A DNA stretch of 64,000 nucleotides from assembly GCA_022393335.1 (NCBI GenBank), contig JAJEKB010021317.1:686678-750677 (forward strand), given 5' to 3'. A program made the translations under genes and the position numbers. Under the pieces are notes generated by a model. The model did not search any database. It saw nothing but the letters and a program-made list of their open reading frames with translations, and was not told where the DNA came from. Origin of the DNA: Macrotrachela quadricornifera. Taxonomy: Eukaryota > Rotifera > Eurotatoria > Philodinida > Philodinidae. Shown here one piece after another: positions 11,581 through 24,090 of the stretch (position 1 is the first letter of the stretch; each line of letters starts with the position of its first letter).

Positions 11581-13946
11581 TTCAATCATGTACCTTGTTT
11601 ACTTTTCATCTTTTATTTATTAAAAAAGATAATAATAATATATATTATTAGCAAATATATCATTATTAAGTTTATCATAGTTAAGAATCATTCATTGATA
11701 TTGATAAACTATCTTCAGTAACTGTCACGGTAATCACGAAAAATAAGCGATAGACTGAAGAATGGATAAGAAATCCTAAATGAATTTTTTCTTTAGGAAA
11801 ATACACGATCAAAAATTTGCCTTGAGAATGAAAATATGCAATAAATCATACTCTACATTATGGATTTTGATTAATATCGGAAACTTCTTTAATAAACAAT
11901 TTCTAAGCTTAAAAATAAACTTAATAAAAACGAAAAATTAAACATAAATCTTAGTTATATAATATCGATCTCAGTAAAAGTTTCATAATATTATCAAAAC
12001 AATGGAAATTTCGATTGAGTTTACTCATTTCGCATTCCTCACTCATTCTTCATTAATGAGTACATTATTTGCTCAAAAAATATATTTCAAAATATCACGA
12101 ACCAACTGTGTTCTCATTTTTGCTAAGATTCATCACGAAAATAATACGAGAAGAAGAAGAATCGAAATGGAACGACCCATAGGAAAATTTCACTTCGAAC
12201 ACTCGATTTGAGCCTTCGATAGACATTGAACAACCCATCGAAGCGCTCTTCGAGGACTCGGAAAAAAGTCAGAACGAAAAAATTTCGGCATATGCACGGA
12301 TATATATTGAGTCGTTGATACCTCTCAAACATATATCCAGAATAGGAGAAGAATTAGATTCGAGCATATATACTCTAGATTATGAGTCATGCATCGACGA
12401 ATTTATCTAAATCTTCTAACTATCAATATATCAACTGTCCTACACGATATTTATTTTTATATTTCGACTCTTATTTATCATGAATATAACTTCTTTCATT
12501 ATTTTTGTATTTAGTCAGACAACAACAATCATTATTTTCTCGAATATTTTTTTTTCAACTCAACATTTTATAATTTAATATTAATCAAATATTGTGAAAT
12601 TAAACCGAGAAAGAGAAATAAAGAATAGATATCTATACAATAATGATACGAATTAATTGATGACAAAAAAAACTAAAATTAATAATAATAGAACTCATTA
12701 ATGAACACTTTTTTCTGGAAACTGTATAATAATATTTTTGTTTGAATCAATTGATAAATGATAATAGTAAATATTAATCAATTTTCAAACTATTCATATC
12801 TTAAATGGAAGCGAATTCTAAGACAGGAATGTGAAAAATTTTGAAAATTTTCAATACATTTAATTGGATTTTTTTCTTATATAGCTTAGAATTTATGAGA
12901 CAATAAAATACAGATTTCACTTTGAGATCAACAGGGATCGTATCCAAGCGTTAGCGATTTTTCTCAATGCATCCTTATAGCTGATCTTTAAGAATTTTAA
13001 TAAGCTTCTATTGCACAAAAAAAGTCGACTGGTTGATTATTCAAAATCGAGGGAATCGAAACTACAGCTAGCTGGTTATTAGATTTTTCAAGGGATGCAC
13101 ATTTTAACAGAACAGGAAAAACTTTATCGAAATGATTCTCGAACAGTCGCCGTGCCTATCGAAGGCCTTTGCAGATTTACTTGGGTTGAAGTGTTATTCG
13201 AAGCGATGAGCAATAAATAGAAGTGTTATTGAATACTGTATTATTTTCCAAGAAAGAATCATTTATTGTTTCATTATCTACTTTTATATATATCTTGAAA
13301 ATTCTATATCTCGCAAATAAAGGCGCAAGAGGATGAATCCTTTTTAGGTTTTTCATATCTTATTGAGACCTGTTTGTGCGAAAAAAATGGTCTCTAAAAC
13401 GCTTGAACAATCTAAATATATTTCCTTGCAAGTACTTCTATGCCATTTCTAAATATGGTACAATTGCTATTACGATAGTTTCATTTTGATGTTAAAAACG
13501 CATTAGTATACAAAGCTACGGCTTATCTTCAAAAAACATATGCATAATATTGCGTATCATCTAATGCATTTTATAAAAGTTAATATTTGGTTACATACAG
13601 TTCTCATCAGATAGAACATTCCATAAATACATGCTCATATTATTTTCAAGTTTTATATTAACCGGTCCATCGTTATCAAGTTACAATAATAAAACCATAT
13701 GGAAAGAAAAAGACCGTGTATCAGTACTGTCTTGTCTGAATTAATTGATGTTGAATTTATCAATAAGCACATATCACATTACTGATGCTGAATGGTAGAC
13801 AAGATCATCAATTCAAATGCATCTATGATGATAACAGATAAATTTCATTTTTTCACGAACTCAAACAAAGAATAGAAGTGTGACTACGCCTTCTAATAAT
13901 GGTATTACGTGAGAAGATATTCAATATTTAATTTTATATAAAAACA
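11581..13946. other. AT-rich intergenic stretch
   Basis: I see no supported gene, RNA or repeat here. Several short open frames occur on both strands but have no protein-like composition. A poly(A)-signal-like cluster follows the inhibitor gene. Confidence 0.4.
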
Positions 13947-14474
13947 TTAAAAAATTGTAGATTCATATAATTGAGGATCATTCCATACAAATGCTGTTTG
14001 AACAGCATCTTCACCGAATTCTCGTGTTTCACTCTGTATTCCACCGAGTGAGAGATAAAATTGATATGTTTTCTCTCTTGTAATTGACCAAACAATGATA
14101 TTCTTTGGTTTAAATGTTTGAAGAAGATCATTCCAAAGTACTTTCCATAATTTACGACCAATACCACGACTTTGATATTGTGGATGAACAAATAAATGTT
14201 GAATTTCACATTCATAAATTTGATTATTTACTATTTGATGTTCTTTAATAGTTTTTCCACCACGGCACCATCCAACTAAATTGTCACCATTAATTTCAGC
14301 TACATAAAATATAAATTGTGCAGTATCATTCAATTTAACTGACCAACGAGATAATCGTTCATCCATTTCTTGATCAAGAGTTGGTTCACCTAAAGCTTCA
14401 TCCATAAGTAGTAACATCTTTGATAGATCACTTATAACTGCTTTTCGAATATGAAGTTTTTCTTGTTCTGCCAT
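13947..14474 (-). CDS. GNAT family N-acetyltransferase
   Basis: A single uninterrupted 175-codon frame on the minus strand. The start at 14474 (MAEQEKLHIRKA) is preferred because the GNAT fold begins at LHIRKAVISDL; an in-frame ATG at 14552 would add 26 hydrophobic residues that look like translated leader. The acetyl-CoA binding motif A is clear: HLFVHPQYQSRGIGRKLWK (R-G-x-G-x after beta4), with FIFYVAEINGDNLVGWCRGG as beta2-beta3 and YQFYLSLGG near the end, as in GNATs that act on small amines or protein N-termini. The substrate is unknown. It has no intron, unlike the neighbours, so bacterial origin or retroposition are both possible. It lies just downstream (on the minus strand) of the FEM-1 relic. 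Confidence 0.8.
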   Translation of the reverse strand: MAEQEKLHIRKAVISDLSKMLLLMDEALGEPTLDQEMDERLSRWSVKLNDTAQFIFYVAEINGDNLVGWCRGGKTIKEHQIVNNQIYECEIQHLFVHPQYQSRGIGRKLWKVLWNDLLQTFKPKNIIVWSITREKTYQFYLSLGGIQSETREFGEDAVQTAFVWNDPQLYESTIF

Positions 14475-14709
14475 TGTGTATATGCGTAGTAAAGAAATGA
14501 AGGAGAAACAATAAATATTTATATCAAGATAGAGTACTGTTACACGTGTCATATCTACGTAATCAAGTATACGTCATTGTAGTGTTACTATCAACATAAT
14601 CCATTTTTTTTATTTTATAGAAACTAATCAAATAGCAATATTCTCTCGAAACAATATTTGTTCCTTTCGAATCGATCGTGCATATAAATATTTCAACTTT
14701 AGATTCATT

Positions 14710-16725
14710 TTACTTTTCAGTAATTGTTTCATGTCCAATACAACCGAGATGAGCACGAATATCATATAAAAGAGTTAAAATCGATTCTTTAAATGAAGAT
14801 TTGTGAGAGACAATGACATGCAACAGTGTATTTCGTACGGGCAACGAAGGCATTCACATTCGCTTTATATTATAAGAGTAGACACATTGTTGATAAATGT
14901 GAATATCTGCAAGAAAATAGATTTTCCTTCATTCACAGCACACTTGAAAATTCATTTTATGTTGTTCTAAGCACGAATCTAAGATCATATAATGATAACG
15001 ATTGATGCGATAAAGATGATTGAAAAATGCCTGGAAATCGAAAACACACACAGGAGACTTTCTTGTTAGAGACTAAAAATATATTTTCGACGGAATAAAA
15101 ACATCAGTGTTTGAAAATTTGTACTTGACTGACTATGATTATCAGAAGAAGTAAAGTATAAAAATTACAATTAAATTTCTCCTTAATCATGTTCAAGTTC
15201 TTCTGTTGTTGCTGTTACTATTTTCAGCATAGGTTCCATCGATACTGTTTTCATTTTAACGAACATTTCCACTGAACAATGAGACAAAGTGACGTTCATT
15301 TTTTGGATCAAATGGAGTCGAATATTATTGATACAAACTCAATTCATATATCCAGCAAGAATAGCACCTCGATAACATAATGAATAAGGATATTCGTGTA
15401 CGAGTAAAGCTTCAATATGCATCTCATTGAGATTCAATTAAATTTTTTCTAGTTCATCCACTATTTGACATTTTTGATGATGATCGAAAATTTCATTTGT
15501 CATTGTTCTTAATGATTTAAGTAAATCATCAGTTAATCGAAGTTCGAGTGCACAACGAAGATGTTCAAATACTTGATCAAGAACATGATCACTAATGGAA
15601 TTACAAACAAAAGCACTACCGAGTATCTCTTTTGCTTTGATTTGTTCCACCAACAAACGACAAGAAGAAAGCTCTACAAATTCATTTTATTTTGAGTTGC
15701 TCTCATATATCAACAAATGATCTGTAATGGATTGAGGATGTAAAAAATAGAATTTTTGGACTAGTTCAAGAGGCAGTTTTTACTACAATAACTCAGCGTT
15801 TTTATCAAAACGAGTGTCAGATTTAGGATCAGCATCCAAACACTGGATTGATATATATTATTTTGAAAAAGTTTTTTGGGGTCCTCCGTCAGGGATGGGT
15901 CAAAAAACTACTTTTTTTTCCTAATTAATTATCATTTTCATTTTTTTTAAAACTTCTATGGCCTACAAAAGTTTTTCTTATACTTAGAGCGATTTATCTA
16001 ATGATAAGACATTTTTTGAGGCTTTTCTACTCATCCTTGAGAGGGTCCCTAGGTTAATTTTTCGAGAAAAATAGAAGTTTTCAGAAATTTTTCAAAATAA
16101 TATATATCTATCCAGTGTTTGGATACTCATCCTAGATCTAACACTCGTTTTGATTAAAACGCCGAGTTATTAGAGGAAAAACTCCCTCTCAAGCTAGTCG
16201 AAAAATTCTATTTCTCATATTCCCGATCCATTGCAAATCATTTTTGATAATATGGGATCAACTCGAAATAAAATGAATTCGTAGAGCTTTCTTCGCTCTA
16301 TTAAATGATATATACTGGATTGAGTAGAAAGTTCGCGATCCCTTTATTAGCGAAAACGACTAAAAAAGTGACTGCAAACTTTTTGCTGAACCTAATATTA
16401 CACCCACATGTTTCTTTTCTACTGTCGACAGTAACAGTAACATTTGATTAACAATCGCTCAAAAATGACGAACACTCTGTTTTAATAAATCTTCCAATGA
16501 TCTTGAATTCATCGCATTGTACAACAGTGAACGACCATTATCATCACATAGATTAACATGACAATGTAATTCTTCGATTAAATAAATCGGAAATTCTCAT
16601 TATAATGTTATTTAACACGTCAAGATCCAATTGGAAAGGATCGAAGCACTTTAATATGTCCATTCAAACATGCAATGATTAATATAAATGATTTTCCAAA
16701 GTATGAACATCTCCTTGTCGAGTCA
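14710..16725 (-). pseudogene. decayed FEM-1 homologue (ankyrin-repeat substrate receptor of CUL2 E3 ligase)
   Basis: Fragments appear on the minus strand in FEM-1 order. Ankyrin pieces: IACLNGHIKVLRSF near 16640-16690, then VNLCDDNGRSLLYNA near 16540. Middle helical region at about 15438-15690: AKEILGSAFV.., VFEHLRCALELR, KCQIVDELEKI. Then at about 15340-15425: MHIEALLVHE followed by YRGAILAG. C-terminal ankyrin at 14710-14853: NTLLHVIVSHKSSFKESILT. FEM-1 proteins have the same succession (ELLGATYV.., AMELR, TPDELEAI, L/MxxExLxxxE, YRGAVYAD, NSALHIIVQYN). Stops and frame changes separate the pieces and several segments are missing, so this copy is dead. A foldback repeat (15664-16294) sits between the ankyrin part and the middle region. 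In animals FEM-1 recognises C-degrons for ubiquitination. Confidence 0.72.
15664..16294. repeat. foldback (long inverted repeat) element 2 inside the FEM-1 relic
   Basis: Arms of about 220 bp, outer ends GAAGAAAGCTCTAC at 15664 and its mirror GTAGAGCTTTCTTC ending at 16294. Inside, CATCCAAACACTGGAT at about 15829 pairs with ATCCAGTGTTTGGAT at about 16109. The central about 190 bp is unpaired. No coding capacity is seen. It divides the FEM-1 relic and may have helped inactivate it. Confidence 0.75.
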
Positions 16726-16974
16726 TACAATTGAATTCTAATGTAGACATAAAGAAATAGAAAAAATGACGTTATCAAAAGCAAATTAAATTCACATGTG
16801 CACCTTCTTTGTCTTGAATTTTTTTTCTTCCGTTCTTTTACTTTGTCTCTCGAGAAGTATAAACATTCATAAAGCATATGTGTTTGAAGAAACAAAAAAA
16901 ACTAATATTATTCTTGATGTTTTTTCTCTATTTATCATCTTTGATTATAATATCACGAATCAACAATGATCTAA

Positions 16975-17595
16975 CGAGGGAACCGCCCGAGGTGCCCAAC
17001 TCCGTTTTGATTCATTCATACATCATTCGATAGAGCATATTGAGATAAGAGAAGGCCTAAAAGCATTCGGGCTGATGGCATATTCGCGAAGAGCTAGGAC
17101 CGTTTTACTGAAATTTTTATTGAGAGTCAGGAATTTCTGAAAAAATGAAAGTGAAGAGTTCTCATCTGAAATTTTGCCTGTAGATAGCTTTAGTAGTCAC
17201 CAGATAGTTCCAGAAATTTCAACGAAAACGAACCTGTCTTTCTCGAGATATTTAACCTTCAAGTGAAATTCATTATTGTGTTCTCCTATATTGAACATTT
17301 GGTTTTTTTCGAAATTGAATATCTTGAGGAAGACAGGTTCGTTTTCGTTGAAATTTCTGGAACTATCTGGTGACTACTAAAGCTATCTACAGGCAAAATT
17401 TCAGGTGAAAACTCTTCACTCTGATTTTTTCAGAAAACCCTGACTCTCAATAAAAATTTCAGTAAAACGGTCCTAGCTCTTCGCGAATATGCCATCAGCT
17501 CGAATGCTTCTAGGCCTTCTCTTATCTCAATATGCTCTATCGAATGAGGTATGAATGAATCAAAACGGAGTTGGACACCTCGGGTGGTTCCCTCG
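16975..17595. mobile_element. foldback element 3 (MITE-like) with TAA target duplication
   Basis: It opens CGAGGGAACCGCCCGAGG and closes with the mirror CCTCGGGTGGTTCCCTCG. Arms are about 280 bp and nearly identical, so the 621-bp element is almost one hairpin with a loop of about 60 bp. Both edges are flanked by TAA (16972-16974 and 17596-17598). A 3-bp TWA duplication is typical of PIF/Harbinger insertions. No transposase is encoded, so it would be mobilised in trans. Its outer 40 bp resembles foldback 1 (shared CTCCGTTTTGA and a similar GAACG/C-CCC block). Confidence 0.8.
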
Positions 17596-17630
17596 TAAGA
17601 AGATTTATTTATACAACTAATAAATTAAAT

Positions 17631-20006
17631 TTAAAAAGCTCGTGGTGAATGAATATCACCTTGAGAAATGTCAATTGGTGGATTTGAATTAGTTATTTGT
17701 TTATCATGATAATGTTGATAAGTATAAGTTAATTGACTTTCTCCATTATGTTTATTCATCCATTCGGAGAAAAATAGAATTTGACGATGACGAGGAGGAA
17801 TACAATCATGTGTATTACATGAATGATTAAAATAGCGAGAATGACGAACATTTTTTGCTGTTTTAACATTAATATCAATAGTCAGATGATTTTTTATCGA
17901 ATGATTTTCTGCAATGAAAATTTTTAAACCAAGTTTACCTGGTGTTTTGTAAAAATTAACATCTTTATCCTGCAAAAAAATATCATTAGTTAAATCGAAT
18001 ATTTCTCAACAATATGAAGGAAGAGAACATACTCGATGTTTCGAAATATAATTTTTCGTCACAGTTGCTATTAAACAATCAGCAAGAAATGTTGCTGGTC
18101 TATTTTTTGCATCCATATTCAATTGAATACTGGATTGAATGACAATAGTATAATTTCGATTTTCTAAATTAGTTTTCCAGAAACTCGTAGAAAACGGAAT
18201 AAGTACATAATAACCAGCTTGTAATAATCCACTCCAATACGAAAATCTTCCTGATTTACATATTAAAATACATTCTCGTTTTCCCACTGTACCTGTAGTT
18301 GATAGTTCATCCGCATCACATAGCACAAATCCTTGCGTATGAGTAGCACGTGTAGTTCGATCATATCGATGATGCAATAAACTTATATTAACTGATGATT
18401 TTCTTGAAATATAAGATAGATATAATGTTAATTAGAAATATTTACTTACTTAGGAACATGTAAACGATAACTGACAATAGATTCCTTAGATGATCGAGTA
18501 AAAGTTCCTTGTTCACGTATATCAAAATGATTTTTATCATAGGTTGAAATTGTTATAGAAGAAAAGTAGCGAAGAAATTGTGGCCACGAAATCCAAAACG
18601 CACCTGTTGAACGATGTGTAGGATTTATAGATCGTAATTTTTCAAGTACACTATCTTTTATAGATTCTTCTGTATACCATGAACGAGAATGAGGATCACG
18701 AACAAGAACAAATTGACGTGAATTATTCACAACATCATTTGCTAATAATGTACATGCAGTAAGAATAGAAAAGGCATGATTATCATTAATATGTACGCGT
18801 ACATATTCTTCGTGACTGACCTTCGTACCACCTGAAGATACTCCAATCAATAATCTAAAATCCATATCGACTATTTCTTCTTCCTTAATGTACATTTTCC
18901 TACTTACTTTGATTCGCAAGCAGATAAAAGTTTAGCCCAAACAATATTTGCATCTAAACTCGATGATGTTAAATCGATATAATCACAGGATGCACCTGTT
19001 AGTAATTGAAGACCTTCATACATAGTTCCACTTCGTAAATTTGAATAAGAACCAAAGATTTTTGCACATGCTTTTTCTATCAATGGAACATATAATTGAC
19101 GATGTTTAGCTTGAGTAAATAATAAATGCTTATGTTTAGTACATGGAAAGAAATCATCAACAATAATTGGTTTCCATAAACCATTTTGACAAATACGTAC
19201 AAGATAAACACCTTCGGAATTAATTTCTTTTGTCAAAAGAATATGTTCAAGTAGGCGTGGTTGTTCACATATTAAAGCAATAACAGCGATTAACCAACAA
19301 TTTCCCAGAGCACCTTGTTCAATATCACTTGCTTGAGGAGAAGAAAAGATTGTCCATGGTAATTTACGATCTTCATTTGAAAATGGAGCAACCTTTGATA
19401 TACGTAACCATTGATCAAAATTTTTGAAAGATCCACATCCGATGGATTTTTGTGTAGGACGAAATTGATCATCAACAAATTGTACATTACGCTACAAACA
19501 ATATATGAAATGAACGTGTAAAATATATGTCAGATATAAAATATATACCTCTTTACAATATTTGACAATATTTTTAAATATATTTTCTGCTTCAATTTCA
19601 TGTTGATGTCGCCGCTCACGAACAGCAAGAGACATTGAAGTTCCATGTGTGTTTGCTGACGAATTAATAAGGGTTGTTTCTTGAGCATCCTAGAAAAGCA
19701 TAAAAAATTCTTCTTGATTATTTGTGAAAATCAATTATTTACTATTTGTGATTTGGATGCCCCACAGACTTTGCATTTATTATCGGTAATTTCATTATTC
19801 AATGTACATTGATGACATTCCCAAATAGGTCTCGAGCGATCAGTAATGAAAAGCTTGTCTAAACATTGAGGATTGATTGTTTCACATATCTGACAAACAG
19901 CAGAATTGCTTGCCGAATTTTTATAGGTACATTTAGGACATGACCATTCCTTATCGGTTGAACTGGATGTTGGATCAATGTCTGTATCCGGAATATTAGT
20001 TGCCAT
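17631..20006 (-). CDS. calpain-15/SOL-like protein with two RanBP2-type zinc fingers and a possibly altered catalytic triad
   Basis: Six exons on the minus strand: 20006-19743, 19689-19549, 19491-18908, 18854-18450, 18402-18033, 17969-17631. Phases agree at all joints; total 701 codons (700 aa). Two RanBP2-type fingers come first: WSCPKCTYKN..CQIC at about residue 25 and WECHQCTLNN..CKVC at about 65, as in small-optic-lobes/CAPN15. The calpain protease core follows: Cys200 in QGALGNCWLIAV and His356 in NDNHAFSIL. The third triad position, normally Asn in RNPWG, reads Asp383 in VRDPHSRSW. The C-terminal part (AFWISWPQFLRYF.., FSYWSGLLQAGYYVLIPFST) corresponds to the calpain C2-like/SOL homology tail. 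A 53-bp intron (18907-18855) is needed to keep the LLIGVSSGG segment in frame. Whether it is still a protease is uncertain. The upstream flank has no clear promoter motif. Confidence 0.85.
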
Positions 20007-21249
20007 GATAAAAATCTGAAATATTAGATGTTTCTTTTTATCGAAACCGTCAAAATCTTTTTTGAAACTATAAAAATATAAACGAGAGGAACGACATCCG
20101 AGTTTCACTCAATTTCGAAATGCAATGTGAATGTAGAATTGAGATGTAAATCATAATATTAAATAAGAATCATCAACATTATAATCAATTGGATTATAAT
20201 AGAATTATTTTAATTAACGAATTTTGAAAATGAAAACAAAGTCATGCATTCTGTTTTTTATTGCATGAAAAATACAAATATTTCGAAGATTTCATCTTGG
20301 TTTTGTTTTCATTTTCATTAATTAGTATTGAAAGACATGAACAAGACAGTAACTAGATAAACTCTATAAAGGCTCCATAATAATCGTTTATTACACAAAC
20401 AAAAGTGCATTGATAGTGTATACAATAAATTTGACGAATCGAAGAGATTAAAATTTAATTCTGATTTATTTATTAATTTGAATTGTCATCTATTATCAGA
20501 TGTTTCAATATCTATTACCTATCGTCTTCTAGTCACTTAGCTGTAAATCAGCTATTGAAAGAAAATAGCGGCTAACTCTCACTGCTATGTTCATTTTAAT
20601 TATCTTAAACGATGATAATCGTTAAAAACATGTTTTTTCGGAGATTCCCATATAAAAACAAAATCTTGTTTTTAGAATCTCTAAACGGATTTTCCTAATT
20701 CAGACTCAAAACTTAAATCTCGCGTTTAAACTAAGTAGTATTCCAGTTTCACTCGACTGCGAAAGAGAGAATATCGGCAATTTATTGAAAATGCATATTT
20801 GTTCCAATGATTCATCACGAACGAAAAAGCCAGCTTTGTCAGACTTATTGAAACATATTTTCTGTCTGTGTATATTGTCGAGAAAGTAAAGTTTCAATCA
20901 ATAAAGTGCAGACATAACGAGATTCATTACTATGAGAACTCTATCAATACTTATTAACTTGATTCGAACGAAACACTATCGATTATTGCTTTAATTATCT
21001 GTCTAATTCATTATCTATCATTAAATGTTATACAGAGAGAATGGCGCCTAACTTTTCTTTCCTTTTAATCATATCAAAACGAAAAAAAAAATTTTTGACA
21101 CTTCCTGTGTACAAACTAAAGTCTCTATTTACAAACGGATTTCGACTGGTATAAATTGGGTCTTCATATTTTCATACGGCGTTTCAATCATAATTTTTTG
21201 ACCATCGGTTTTTGAGATCATAGCGTTATAAATACACCATTTTTGATGC

Positions 21250-21425
21250 GTACGGGAATAGAAAAAACTCGTGCTGCGTCACAATATAAATGCTTCGCAT
21301 CTCAAATAGAAAAAACTCGCGAAGGACTACAGAAATGCTGTGCTTCTTACCGCTTTAATAAAGAAAAAAGAAAGAAAAAAAACTCGCAATCGACTAAATA
21401 AACGCTTATACTTCGCATTGCATTA
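21250..21425. repeat. three degenerate tandem copies around AAAAAACTCG
   Basis: AATAGAAAAAACTCGTG, AATAGAAAAAACTCGCG and AGAAAAAAAACTCGCA each precede a segment ending in a GCTTCGCA-like or TGTGCTTCTTA motif, at about 21257, 21307 and 21377. The spacing of 50-70 bp suggests an old, diverged tandem repeat. Confidence 0.4.
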
Positions 21426-22286
21426 AAAAGGTAAATATTAATATTGTTTAAACATTGTAAAAATATTGAAATCAGTTGACGTCAAAAGCGGACTTACAAT
21501 CCATAGCATAATTTTAGATAATAATGTCAATTACATACATATGAAATCGCTGTTTTATACTGTCTTTGCAAATTGGTTGTTGAAAAAGAAAAAAAAAGGA
21601 AAAAAACAAAGCAATAGATGTGTAGAAATGAATGATTACTCATCATAAGAGTGTTTTTCATCACCAAAAAGGAAAAGAGAAGAAGAAAAACAAACGCAAT
21701 ATAATGAGTCATTTTCCTTCATTCTCAATCACACATGGAAATTTCTCATGACTTTCAAAAGTAAAGTGAATAATTGGCGTGTTAAGTTTATCTTAAAATT
21801 TTCCATTAATATTTATAATTGTGATCATTTTATTTCATACAGAAGTTTACTCAGATTGAATTAATGCAACACACGATGAACATGATTATTCTCGTTGACA
21901 ATAATCAATGCTAAAATTATCACCAGGCATCTCAATTTGGTTACATTAATCATTGTATACACTAAAATAAAATGTGTAGCTGACTATATGTCAACTATTC
22001 ATTCACCGTTTCATATCACTCGTGAATATACATATAATCGATCCGATTCAATATACTAAATTTTATATATTTTCCTATAGATTATTTGTAACTCGAAAAT
22101 CTCTCGAGAGGTTGCTAGTTGATCAAGAAATGGACTGGCTCAAAGCAGTTCCATCGAGATCTGAGGATCTCTGGACAGTAAAGGTTTGCAATTCCACAAA
22201 TACTATATAGAACCATGGAACCATTAAGTTGTCAAATATATGAACAGATATTTTAGTATCTTAAGTTATTTATATTTTATTACTAG

Positions 22287-23620
22287 CGTTAGTACCCGAC
22301 GTTGCTTGGGAAATCTCCATGCTGAAAACTTAGCATGTCACAAAACGACAGAAGACATATAGAAAGCTTGCTTATGACCTTTTCATCTATTATAACTGCC
22401 TGTCTCGCCGTGCATACACTTACGTTTATTCTTAAATCGGATAATTCAGCACATAGTGTGGAGTGTGAGTGTCTTTCACTTAACTTATGCCTATTGCCAA
22501 ACATTATACTAACACCCAATGCAAAAAAAGTGACAGTAAGAGGTGGATATCCTAACAATGGCAACATGTGCTCTGAAGTTTCTCAAAGATTCGTAAAAAT
22601 TGGAACGTATCATAACCTATGTGAAATTTCACCTCAATCCTCCCGCCAGTTATCCTAATCTCCTCTCGATCCACCTCGGGACCTAAGAATATGTTATGAA
22701 AAGCTTGGCACCGCTACCTCGTGTGGTGTCTGAATGTATAAAAAACAGGAAAAAAGACACAATTCTCTCTTTTTATATATAGATTATGAGTTATGACAAA
22801 TGGAATTTTACTTCACTCGTTGACTTCTTCATTTTATGGAAATTTTCTTTCATATAGTTATTCTTCATTTTACACATTCTATCAGACTTTTCCGAGTAAC
22901 CGAAAATGTCCTATGTACAATGGCAAAAAGCGTAGGTTTTTATATATTTTTGTTCTTGAATTATTGAGGAAACAACCGTATGCACAAAATCCCTGGAAAA
23001 GACATTTACTGTAGTATATCTAACACTACGAGGGGGCAAACACCCCCTCACATGAAAATTTAGGGTCGAAAACTACACCATAACTTTCCTCTTGTTGAAA
23101 GGATATTCTGTGCAAAATTCCTTTGCAATCGCCCGTGCCGTGTCAAAATGAATAGCGAACAGACAAACAGATAAACAGATAGACATTCTTCTTTACATAT
23201 ATGGATTAGAAACCTTCGGTTTTCACATTTAGACCAAAGAACTACCGATATGAAACGATTAATTTTACAATCATAACACACTCCCTCAATTTCCGAAAAA
23301 TTCACGCAAATTTTATTGCAATACGACTTGCATGGAATTCCACCCAAACATCCACACCCACACCCTAATGATGACGACGCTCTCCAAAACTACATTTGGA
23401 CCCAGAAAAGCACCCTGAAGAGTTTGGTAATGTTAGCTATTACAGCACTTTGCGAGTGAGATTTAACCCACGCATCCATATGACCATGTAAACCCTCCGT
23501 CGACCTTCCTTGAGACCTAGAGAAGCATTGTGGAAAATTTAGTGACGCTAGCTTTTGCGGGGATTGAGTTATGAACGAACAAACAAACATTCTTCTTTAT
23601 ATATATAGATAGATTAGACA
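22287..23620. repeat. composite dispersed repeat with a GTACCCGACGTTGCTTGGG head and recurring TATATATAGATTA tail
   Basis: The block opens with ACTAGCGTTAGTACCCGACG at 22284. It contains three copies of a tail motif, TTTTTATATATAGATTATGA near 22771, CTTTACATATATGGATTAG near 23190, and CTTTATATATATAGATAGAT near 23593, each preceded by an ACAAAC/ACAGAC-type run. This implies two or three end-to-end truncated copies of one repeat. The head is similar to a repeat start (..GTACCCGGCGTTGCCCGGG) I have seen in other animal genomes; I cannot name the family. Confidence 0.5.
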
Positions 23621-23732
23621 TACTTGATATTTATTGAGAAAGAATGTTTTTCAAAATGTACCAAAAAAAGATAGGCGAATAAAAAAAAAAGCTTTATACA
23701 AAATAACATGTTCCAAAAATATACTTATTTAA

Positions 23733-24090
23733 ACAAGTAACGTTCGTCTCAGGACTCGCTCAGCTCTTTCTCGTAGAAATGATGTTTTTGAAACTATCAG
23801 CAAATCATTTATTTCGTTAAATTAATTATTAATTAATAAGGAGTAACGTCAGATACGCACCGGTCACTCCTGATTGATTTTGACCAAGTTTCGAAGAAAA
23901 AGATTAACAATTAAGTACTTCATATTTAATTGATAACCAGGTAATAAAAGTTAACCTTAAATTTCAATTCTTCATTCTGAATTGTCTCTACTTGAATTTT
24001 ACAGAAAACTATTAATAATTAATAATTCGATGAAACTATCCTCAAATTCAAAGTTCCCACCCTCGATTACCTTTTGGTCAAGTGTTTAGA
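23733..24090 (-). mobile_element. dispersed Helentron-like element, truncated copy
   Basis: Left edge ACAAGTAACGTTCGTC, hairpin TCTCAGGACTCGCTCAGC, then CTCTTTCTCGTAGA, as in the 32-kb copy. The internal unit CCACCCTCGATTACCTTTTGGTCAAG ends the recognisable part at about 24085. The opposite CTACGAGAAAGAG edge is missing, so this copy is truncated. Confidence 0.5.

Noticed and set aside
22078..22183. Exon-like block LFVTRKSLERLLVDQEMDWLKAV between AG and GT
   Set aside because: No neighbouring exons or family match; may be a stray relic.
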